This document shows positions 1-8,622 of a stretch of DNA of 31,774 nucleotides, in pieces. Made by a program: the position numbers and the translations under genes. The DNA lies in NCBI GenBank assembly GCA_029747585.1, contig JAPEVF010000529.1, positions 1-31,774 of the forward strand. The letters are read 5' to 3'. Within the stretch, counting starts at the first letter, position 1. Every line of letters starts with the position of its first letter. The notes under the pieces were generated by a model, which searched no databases, was not told the DNA's origin, and was given only the letters and a program-made list of their open reading frames with translations. The DNA is from Pleurotus djamor (taxonomy: Eukaryota; Basidiomycota; Agaricomycetes; Agaricales; Pleurotaceae).

Positions 1-1600
1 CCACTCGTAAAACCGATCCGGATCGAAATTCCCATCAAAGTCGAATTCTTTCGAGCGGTTGTGCCGCCGGATGAGGAAGAAGAGTGCGATGCCGAGGATG
101 GCGAGGCCTGCGATGCCTGTAATGCGAAAGGAAGGAAGAGGAGGGAGAGTTAGTTGGTTGGTGTTGGGAAGGGGAGAGGAGCGGAGGAGGAAAGGGAAGG
201 GAGACAAGCGCGTCTAGGCATAAAGGTAGACAGGTCCGTGCGCAGAAAGAAGGAGAAAGACAGAGATGAACCCCACACAAAGTCCATGCTCAAGCGCAAA
301 TAAAGGAACCTAAGGCAATGAAAACAAACGACCACCGGTGTCGATGAAGCATATCCAACCAATCCAAACCAACTAACACCACCACCACATCATGCATCAA
401 CACGCGAACCTCCCCAAAAATAAGATAAGGAAACGAAAAGCGAGCGCTCGACTTTGAGATTGCACCCGCAACTGAAGAGCCTACACCCCGTTCATTGTTG
501 ATTTGTAGGTTGGGTGGAGGACCTTTGCGAGCTCGAGAGTCGATAGGAAGAAGAGAGGCGGAAAGGATGAAATCTGAACTCATCAAGGTAGCGAGAGGGT
601 TCAAAGCGGAAGAGGAACGTACAAAGTCCAAAGTCCAAACGAAAGAAAAGAAGTCCACTGTCTGATACAAAGAGTCCCAGCACGAACGAAGGAAGGAAAG
701 AGGAGGAGGAGGAGGAGACCAACGCAGAGTCCCCGCCGTCGCGAAATGCGCCATCCAACGACGATAAGATTCAGAAGAAAACCAGCCAACACCGATGCAG
801 GACTCGAGGCGAAGCGCCAAGGTTCTAAGCATCATGCATCATGACTGATGCCTGCACGTCCGGCACTTGCGCCAATCATCCAACCATCCAACGACCCAAT
901 GAAACCAGCCGATCTGGTACGAGGTAACTCGCAAAAAAGACAGAAGAAAAGAAAGAAGAAATGAATAAGAAGGAAGAAACGATAAGATAAAGCCAGTGGG
1001 TGCGTGAAACGAGGCACAAGGGATGGAAATAGAAATGGAAATGGATAAGCATAGGAGGAGAGGAAGGATAGAGCAACAGGTAGAGCGAACGAAAAGTCCA
1101 AACACAAAGTCCATATCCATATCCATACCCAAAAAGAGAAACGCAAACCCAAAAGCAAACGCAAACGCAAAGGAAACGAAAACGAAAACGTACCTCCAAC
1201 GACACCGCCTACAATGGCGCCCGTATTCGAACTCTGGGCATTCCTATTACTCGGATTGACCGCAATCGTGGATCCAGGGGGGAGGACAGACGAGCTTGCG
1301 ATAACAGTCGTAAAGACTTGTCCATCGGCCGAGGTTTGCCTGCGCGCATATAATAATATATATCAGTATCAACATGAATGAGAAGAGGAGGCTACGCACA
1401 CAACACTCGTAAAAATGACCGTTGTAACCGGTGTACTAATCACACTGCTCTCCGGCGTTGAAGTTGTCGTCGTCGAGCTCCCGGTATCACTCGAAGGTGG
1501 GTTGGTACTCGTCGGTGGAGTGGTCGTCGTACTCGTATCAGGCTGAGACGTCGGTGGTGAGGAGGTTGGCGGCGTCGGTGTTGTTAGGGGTAGATGTATG
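1..1600 (-). pseudogene. 5'-truncated copy of the mucin-like transmembrane gene (partial at left edge)
   Basis: This is a second copy of the gene at 8623-11974, on the same strand. Homologous exons are 1400 to about 1598 (end of the Ser/Thr/Pro-rich ectodomain), 1194-1339 (membrane-proximal domain, 146 nt as in the intact copy) and 1-116 (transmembrane helix and start of the cytoplasmic tail). They are separated by introns 1340-1399 and 117-1193, with the same splice sites as the intact copy. Two defects are visible. Homology to the mucin-like N-terminus stops near 1598 and about 117 bp of Thr/Pro repeats are missing, with no in-frame ATG seen. Near position 11 one extra A (T on the coding strand) shifts the frame, so FTSGGR of the intact copy becomes FYEW. 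The second defect could be a sequencing error at the edge. The 3' end lies outside the window. Homology is certain; calling it a pseudogene is inference. Confidence 0.6.
117..1193 (-). other. Long duplicated intron of the truncated membrane-protein copy
   Basis: This 1077-nt intron interrupts the codon at the start of the transmembrane helix, with donor GTACGT and acceptor ACAG. Most of it aligns closely to the matching intron at 9879-11294, including the stretch from about 497 that pairs with 10567 onward. It is pyrimidine-rich on the coding strand and contains short iterations such as GCAAAC runs near 1150-1180. Open frames on either strand here are composition artefacts, not genes. It is far longer than the other introns in the window. 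Confidence 0.7.
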
Positions 1601-2320
1601 CGCGACGCGAACTGGCATGACCTGTGCTGTAATTTGCTAAACTGAAATTCGATAGTTTTTGATAGGTCCGTAGCGCCTGTCCGATCTTTATTAAAATTGA
1701 GACCGGCAGCATGCCGGCCTCCTAGCTACTACAAGTGACTATGTAAGCGACGAGGAAGCGTGAAGCAGCGTAACAATAACCCTACCACCAGCACCAGCCA
1801 CGACACCAACACCAACCACGACACCAACCACCCAACCAGCATAACCACGACATGGGAAGAGGGAGTACTGAATGACCTCCTCCCATTCCTCCCTCTTATA
1901 TACTCAACCACCTCCAAGTCGAGACCTCTACCGCTTTACGTGCCCCTGCTCCCTCCCTCGCCTCCGTCCTCTTGGCTCGGGATATACTGTCCCTCCATCG
2001 CTTCCGTCCTCCGAACTCAGCCTGGACCTTGCATCCATCTTCGCCGTTCGGTCCTTCTCTCCGTCTACGTAACCACTCAATTTTCTCAATATCCCAATTT
2101 GGTACATCCCTCATTTTCTCAGTTCGCCGCGTTCATTTGTGGTCCAACAATAATAACATTTCAGAAAAGTAGAATACAGTGGTGTAAACTAGGATTGAAT
2201 ACTCTGCGTGGAATTGTTCAGAGTGAAATACAAGAGTAGTAGAAGGGTTCCCAGCTGTTCAAACCGAGAAAATGAGCCGGAAACCGTCGCTTGGAAGTCT
2301 GGAAAGTCTTCCAAGTCATT
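1601..2320. other. Non-coding stretch between truncated gene copy and module array
   Basis: No gene is recognised. A perfect 6-bp stem with a 3-nt loop (CCGGCA, GCA, TGCCGG) lies near 1703-1717. A CAC/CCA-rich stretch follows at about 1779-1855. A plus-strand open frame runs 1760-2239, but its product is low-complexity Thr/Asn/Ser/Pro and resembles no family, so I do not call it. A TATA-like sequence (TTATATACTC) occurs near 1896. Confidence 0.5.
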
Positions 2321-2327
2321 CGGGGCG

Positions 2328-3564
2328 ATAAAATGGCGCCGATTCATATATACATTGTCGTTTTGGGCAAGGGAAAGAGGGAGCGTCGTTCGGGTGCATA
2401 GAATCGCGTCAATTCGGTTTGTTGAAACAAAAGAGGGGTCGGGGGAAGAGAGGGAGAGTTGTCGGTTGCATAGACGCAACAAAATGGAGTCGATCTGTAT
2501 ATACATCGTTTGTCAGCCTCAACAACACAAGTGCGAGACATACCAATCAAGGAAGCCCTCCTCCGACGCAATAAACCCGCTTTGATCCGTCTAGACAACA
2601 GTCAGCTCGAAAAACGAGACGGAGAAACTTACCTGAACCCTTTTTTCACGGCCAGCCGCTCTCGTTCACTTCCAGTCCATCGCGGGTACGATAAAATGGA
2701 GCCGTTCTGTATACTCAACGTTTGTCCTGAAAAACAAGGTGGAGGAGCTTACCTAAACCTAAACTCATCCTCCACGGCTAGCCGCCCTCCTTCATGTACA
2801 ACAGTCCGTTTCAAGCCGATAAAATGGAGGCGTTCTGTATATACAACGTTCAGCGCGAAAAACAAGGCGGGTACATACCTGAAGTCCCACACGACTAGCT
2901 GCCTTCGTTCATGTCCAACGTCCCGTTCCGAGCTTCCCAGGGGCCATAAAATGGCGTCGATCTGTATACTCAACGCTCGTAAGCATTTCCTCCCCAAAAT
3001 CAAGCTGTAAACGTACCTGAAATCGTCCTTCACGACTAGCTGCCTTCGTTCACATCCAATCCTTCGTTCCAAGCTTCTCGGGGGCAATAAAATGGCGTCG
3101 ATCTGTATGGTCATCGTTCGTGAGCACGTTCTCTCGCGGAATACACAAATTGGGACTTACTCACGGATTCATCCTTGAGGCGAAGGAATTGCGGGCGGGG
3201 GTGATAAAATGGAGTCGATCTATATATACAACGTTATTCGACGGTCCTTCCGGCGAAAGGAAGCAAAAAACGACTTACCAGAGTCCAAACGGCACATGTT
3301 CTTGCGCGGAAAGGTGGAGAGTTGCTGGGGTACAATAAAATGGAGTCGATATATACATATATTGCCGTTTGACGAGTCGTTTGGAGAAGGAGAGGGACCG
3401 GGATTGCTTTGGGATCGAAACGAGAGGCGTGGGGTTGCTAGGGTGCAATAAAATGGAGTCAATCTGAACAAAAATCATTAATTTCAAGGGAGAGGATGGG
3501 TAGCAACTTACCAGCAGTGAACAACGGGCTAAACGGGAGGAGGGAGCGATAAAATGGAGTCGAT
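2328..3564 (-). repeat. Diverged tandem array of about 125-bp exon-intron modules
   Basis: A 16-bp core, in plus orientation ATAAAATGGAGTCGAT with substitutions, recurs at 2328-2343, 2398-2413 (degenerate), 2479-2494, 2691-2706, 2819-2834, 2946-2961, 3087-3102, 3204-3219, 3335-3350, 3448-3463 and 3549-3564, so eleven copies spaced 65-212 bp. On the minus strand eight of these cores begin exactly after a splice acceptor (usually TATACAG), and each is followed about 50-85 nt later by a donor (GTAAGT, GTACGT or GTATGT). The unit is therefore an exon plus a short intron. The units at 2633-3102 are most alike and share a second block, in minus orientation AACGAAGGCAGCTAGTCGTG, before the donor. 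The copies at 2328, 2398 and 3335 have lost their splice signals. The array grew by tandem duplication and then diverged. Confidence 0.85.
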
Positions 3565-3760
3565 CTGTATAGATATCGTTGGTTAGCGGGAAATTTCGGT
3601 TGAAAAAATGTGACGGAAAACTTACCATCACCCAGGACGCGGATTCATCCTGCCCGTCGAGTCGAGTCCATACAAGGTGTTTGAAAGTATGAGAAAGCAA
3701 TGTCTGGACAAGGAAATGTCAGTTCTACGGCACGAGAGGGAAATGAAGTTGAAACTCACT
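2494..3760 (-). other. Putative minus-strand mini-exon transcript, coding status unclear
   Basis: Reading the minus strand, I can place ten consecutive short introns with GT-AG ends: 3704-3759, 3565-3625, 3464-3511, 3220-3278, 3103-3160 (or to 3164), 2962-3016, 2835-2878, 2707-2752, 2591-2632 and 2495-2543 (42-61 nt). The exons between them are 3626-3703, 3512-3564, 3279-3463, 3161-3219, 3017-3102, 2879-2961, 2753-2834, 2633-2706 and 2544-2590 (47-86 nt apart from one fused 185-nt exon). Exon lengths in the best-preserved units are 86, 83, 82 and 74 nt, so the repeats do not keep one reading phase. No known domain is recognisable. Splice structure is conserved better than frame, which fits a spliced non-coding RNA or a decayed repeat-protein gene. 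The 5' end probably lies near 4.17 kb; the part at 3760-4170 was not resolved into exons. Confidence 0.5.
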
Positions 3761-4197
3761 CAGAATGTGTTCCCGTAGCGACGATGAACTGTTTCGGGGC
3801 AGAGCATATGGGGAACGGAGGGAATAGAGACATAGGAGCGGTAGGAATCGGCGAATAGGTTTGAATGGACATGTTTTCCGTGGTTTCGGGGAGGAGAGCA
3901 GGAGAGGTGGAACGGCAAAATGAAGAGTTATGGCGGTGGGAAAAACAAAAATGAAAGGGCAAAGGGTTTGACGGCAGCGTAGAAGCTTCGAATAACATGC
4001 GTGTAGCGATAACGGCGTCCAAGAGCGACGAAAAACATTGGGGAGGGACTTGGGGACGTAATGGTAGGAGGACAAGAGGTGGTTACTTCCGAATAAGGGC
4101 AATGAAGTTGAAACTCAGCCGCCAGGGGCTTGAGGAGGTTCGTCCAATTTCACTAATTTCGTTGCTCGAATCGTGCTCTTAGGCTTAGAAATGAGTG

Positions 4198-4203
4198 TAT
4201 ATA
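4198..4203 (-). promoter_or_regulatory. TATA-like element for the minus-strand mini-exon transcript
   Basis: The minus strand reads GTCTATATACACTC here, a TATA-like sequence about 440 bp upstream of the first resolved donor of the minus-strand module array. With the plus-strand TATAAA at 4663 it flanks a 460-bp intergenic segment that would serve both directions. Assigning it as a promoter is inference. Confidence 0.35.
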
Positions 4204-4662
4204 GACTACAGATGCTCGTGCATGTCCGAGAGGTAGACAGAAAATTTGTTTTGGGAGAGGATACGCGAAACGACGCAAAACTCCTGGATCTCCTGGATCC
4301 CTCCTATCCCCCTTCCTTCTCCTCGATTTGCGTCGTTTTCCTCTTCCACACCACCCATCCTCAGTACCAGCTGCAGAAATAGGCGCCCGTAGTCTACCTA
4401 CAGTCTACCCGCAGCACTGACAGGCAGCGGAACAAGAGGAACACAGAGAGAACGAAAACAGTACCCTCCTTCTCCTCCTCGTACCATTCACCCGTTCCTC
4501 TCGCTTCCAGGTCTCAGTTCGCCGCTCTTGGGGACAGACCCTGAGCGCCAAGACTCCTCGCTTACCAGTTCGCCGCTCTAGGCTCATTCTACAATTATTT
4601 TCCAAGCTTCCCAAGTCTCGATTACTCGGAAACGGCGATTAACGAGTCCCTACCTGGAATCC
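4204..4662. promoter_or_regulatory. Putative shared divergent promoter region
   Basis: This segment separates the minus-strand module array from the plus-strand hyper-spliced transcript. It contains two near-identical 17-mers, CAGTTCGCCGCTCTTGG near 4515 and CAGTTCGCCGCTCTAGG near 4567, and a polypyrimidine stretch. No protein is recognised; a minus-strand open frame at 4405-4614 is low-complexity Arg/Ser. Promoter function is inferred from the flanking TATA elements. Confidence 0.35.
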
Positions 4663-4668
4663 TATAAA
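4663..4668 (+). promoter_or_regulatory. TATA box of the plus-strand hyper-spliced transcript
   Basis: The sequence CCTATAAAGAGGGC is followed about 25-30 nt later by CTCAAGTCTCATC and then a long CT-rich leader. This arrangement of TATA box plus pyrimidine-rich initiator is common at strongly expressed fungal promoters. The first splice donor is at 4849. Confidence 0.6.
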
Positions 4669-4689
4669 GAGGGCTCGAGTTTCGCCTCA

Positions 4690-7600
4690 AGTCTCATCAT
4701 CATCTCCTCTCCTCTCCTCTCTCCTCTCCTCTCATCTCTTCTTCTGATCTCTTCTTTCATCACTCTTCTCTCTCCTCTCTTCTCGCATTCTCAAGTCTCT
4801 CGCCGTCACCACCACTGTTCATTGGTCTTCACCTTTGTCCTCCAAAAGGTAAGTATGTTTATCTTTCTCGATTTATTGACCATTTACTAATGACTTGCAT
4901 TTCGCAGATTTCATCATTAACCATTCCCGCGCTTTTTGCTCAAGCCTTGAACGACTCATCACTAATTTGTGACGATGACCTTGTACTCTAGTAAGTCAAG
5001 TTTTGCATTATTGATTCAACTCTCAAATCACTTCTAATCATTTTTTCGTAGCCTTCAATGCGACTCTGCTTCTTTATTATTGGTAAGTAACCCCGTTTCT
5101 CGCGTTTCATTATCATTTCCGACCGTTCTTATTCTTTTCAGGTTTACTTGAGTCTTTTTCGGCCAGTCACATTTCGGGAACCGTGTAAGCCCCAATTCCG
5201 TCCGTTCTACTTTTCGCTGATTATGCTCATTGACCGTCTAGGTGAACTTCAAAGTCTGTTCACCAACTTGGTTAATCAAAAGGTCGGTTTTGCTTCCATC
5301 ATTCAGACTTGCTTTACTAATACTCTTCATGCATCCGTAGACCTTCCATCCGCCGTCTCACTCACCACTACCACCACCATCATCATCATCATCACTTGCA
5401 ACGAGCAACCTACTGTCCTCATCGCCGGCGACAGTGTCAAGCATCATACGTACTCGCTTACCCACCGTGCCTCGGCTCGATCACTCCGTCGTACGTCACT
5501 CCCTCATTTTCTTTTTCCGTCCTTCTCCATTGTCCCGGAATTAATGTATTAGCCTCTTAGTCTTCGATCACCAACGCCTGGAAACTGGAAGGGATGGCAA
5601 GGGCAAGGGTCAACGGAACCGCACTCGGTACGCTTGATCCCATCCCTTCAAGTTCTTGTTCGCTTACCCACACTGACGACATACCGCATCAACCAACGTA
5701 GGACCTAGAACCAAACTAAGTACCTAATACCTTTTTTCCTTTCCTTTACCCTGAACTCACCTCACCGCGATTCTAGAGTGGAGCCACCTCCGTCGCCGAC
5801 ACGATCATGAACACGATCATGATCGGAAACCACGGAATCGGTGAGTCTGAGTTTTTTCGTTCCGTTCGCTCACCACTCATCCCCGTCTGCCTACACCTCC
5901 CATCCATGTCACCTCCCCTTCGCAGCCTCTACTTCTGGGTTCCTGAGCCACTTCTTGTCCCTGGAGTCTGTTTTCGGTGAGTACTGACTTCATCATTCAC
6001 TCAGCACATCTTTACTCACCTTGTTTCCAGGGTCTTCCTCTCACCAACGACCTCGAATACACTTACTCATCCCCGTCTGCCTACACCTCCTGCCATTCCA
6101 AGTGACCAAGATTCTCGGCAATGGAACAGGGTCGGAATATGTCAAAGGGAGGTATTCTTCGGTGAGTCGCATCTTGAAAATCCAAGTTTCCCGCCAAATG
6201 AGCTAAACGGACCGGTTCAGATCGGTGGGGAATGGTTCCTGGATGTCTGAACACGATATTGTAAGTCATTTCATAGCGATTCAATGATCATTTACTCACA
6301 AAATCTTATCTTTCCCTTTTTCCCCCCTCCTACCCGAAATCTCACCATAGCCAACCTCAGCCGTAATGGAGCTACACGGAACGCGTAGGACCGCAAGGCT
6401 AGACCATCGACGAACCTGATTCGAAGGCTACAAGAACCCGATGTGAGTACTCCTTCTATTCTTGTCAAAAAACCCGAAACTCACGTTTACCCCACAAATC
6501 GCAGATTTACAAATCAACATCGATACGCTCCGCGAAACCGGTTATACCCCCATGCTCCCGTATAATTGGACTAGCTACGCCCGAGTTTGCGAAAGGGTAC
6601 GTCGCCGTTTGGGGGTGTTGGTCCCAAGTCTCCTCCCCGGACCAAAATTACTCATCCCTCCCCACAGTATCATTTCGATCGGTTGCGACTATGCTTCCCT
6701 GGAAGGTACGTCATATATCCACAATCTCCCAAGTTCGCGAAAGGCTGACGACGATATTGAGTGATCTAGATCTATTTTTCCCCGAAAACGNATCTGAAAA
6801 AGTCGAATTGCCGATGCAATTCTTGATGCGACGACTTGCCGTGTTCAGGCCTCGAAAGGTACGTACTCACCTTCCTTTATCCACCCATTTCGAGGAGCTG
6901 ACATGATGTTGTCATTGTTGTAGAGGTACCCCTTCCCCGTGGGGAGGAAACCTCTCGTTTGGAGTTGTAGGGCCGAGTTCGAGGTCCCAGAGACCATAGA
7001 CACTCCCTAACGGACCTATGAACACATAGGTAAGTCTTCGAGCAGCTAGATCATTGATCTTATACTCACCTTTCATCTTTGTTCTCGCAGGACATCTAGA
7101 TCGCCGAAAACAGATTTCACGCTCGCATGGGACTTGTACACACTAACGACGGATGCATAGGGTAAGTGAGACGGTTATATTTCGTTCTATCGAAGGTTTT
7201 ACATCGGGCGTATTACGGGGAACGAATGCGTGACAGATCGGGGGCATGTATGTACGGGGAGGAGAGAAACCGCCGCACAACGTCAACGCACGGCTAGAAC
7301 CCCACGTTCGGTGGGGAAATAGTGATCTAGATGTTAACGAAGTTATTGGTAAGTGTCCCCGATGATATGGAACGGATCCAGACTGACCTTTGAGTTTTTC
7401 CTGCTATAGCCGCTTCGCCCCAAATCCAGTCGTTCCCCTTCAAACCGCACCCAACGTCGACGCGAACAGCTATAGGCATGTTCGCGTAACCATTCCCCAC
7501 CTTACTCCATCGGTACGTCGGTCGGTTCTCGTGTCTTGACCTAACCCGCTCATGTTGGGCGGATTTTTGCAGATTGCCCGAAACGACGCGGAGGAGCTTC

Positions 7601-8520
7601 AATGGTCGGCTATACGTGCCCAAAGCATATGGTAAGTCAATTAGTAACTTTGTATAACAAAAGAAACGGAGGATAACGAACCGTTGTCAAGTTTGCAGAT
7701 AGCCGGCTCAACCTACCCCCTCGAACGACTCGCGAACGGCTGGCTGGATCGGTTCCGTCTTCTAGGACCACGATGACGTGGTGGTAAACGTACTCTAGCG
7801 CACGCGTTTGACGCTCGAGTGTTGGTTTTCGGGAGTTGGGGTTCCGGGGGCAGCGGGAGGGGGTAGGCATCCAGGGTAATGGCTGGGATGGATGGGGTAG
7901 CGCAGAGAGAAGGGGAATGAGTGTCTAGAAGGTAAGGTGAGTCAGTTACATGCATTTTACAGCGGAGGAATGAGATACTGACTTACGATGGTCCTTTTTC
8001 TGCGCAGCCGGCCCGACCAACATGGGCGGATATCTCACCAACGCTCCGATGGTTCGTCCTGCCCTTTTGATATGTTGATTGTGTATTGATAGTCTTGCTG
8101 TAGCTCGCATCGTTCGAGCCAGAAGTGGAGAGGTTGGTGATGATGTGGGGTGCGGGGTTGTGGGGAAGGGACAGAGTGCCTGACCTTCGGGAGAGGGGAG
8201 AGGCTTGGGAGCGGTGGGAAAGTGTTTGGATAGCGTGCTAGAGCAAAGGTGAGTCGTCTGTGTATGTCCTAGAGGGGAGGAACGCACCTTATTGAGTGCA
8301 ATCATCCCCCAGACTCAGAGCATCCCAGCATGTTCCTACAACGATGACGCGTCCTCCTGCCGGCAAGACTGCTTGGATCGGTTTGTAAATAGTCCAGAAG
8401 GGGCAGGGGAACGCAAATCGAGATGCGTAGGTGAGAGGGAGTGGCTGGATGCGTAGGGTGTTGTTTCGACATGGTGGAGATGGACCAAAAGATAGGCGGG
8501 CGCCAAATCGAGCGCGCACG
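4690..8520 (+). other. Putative plus-strand transcript with about 24 tiny introns, coding status unclear
   Basis: Introns with GT-AG ends, often with a CTAAT/CTAAC-like branch site, can be placed at 4849-4907, 4991-5051, 5083-5141, 5185-5241, 5283-5340, 5491-5560, 5628-5701, 5720-5776, 5841-5925, 5977-6030, 6162-6220, 6261-6350, 6443-6504, 6597-6667, 6706-6769, 6859-6923, 7030-7090, 7162-7236, 7349-7409, 7513-7572, 7632-7698, 7932-8007, 8052-8103 and 8249-8312. Exons are 18-150 nt in the well-defined part. Spliced as listed, 4908-6260 can be read without a stop for roughly 240 codons, but the first in-frame ATG is at 5594. The exons 6351-6442 and 7091-7161 are closed in all three frames. Exons 6505-7029 join into another open run of about 100 codons (the N at 6791 taken as no base). 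No domain is recognised. It may be a spliced long non-coding RNA, a decayed intron-rich gene, or a gene with some junctions misplaced. It converges on the gene ending at 8623. Confidence 0.5.
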
Positions 8521-8622
8521 AGTATTGACCTCGAAAATTACAAGTAAAAATCAGAGTTTATATACTTTTCAATGCGAATACAAATTATTTGATGCGTGAA
8601 ATGAGACGAGTAAGGACATGCA

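Noticed and set aside
150..1205. Many overlapping minus-strand open frames with hydrophobic products
   Set aside because: They lie inside the long intron of the duplicated membrane gene; their Phe/Leu/Ser richness comes from CT-rich intron sequence, and frames overlap each other.
1760..2239. 159-aa plus-strand open frame
   Set aside because: Low-complexity Asn/Thr/Ser/Pro sequence, no domain, no promoter arrangement that I trust, and adjacent to a decayed duplication.
2749..3114. 121-aa minus-strand frame with internal repeats, possible repeat protein
   Set aside because: The apparent protein repeat reads straight through three well-formed introns of the module array, and the module exons do not share one phase.
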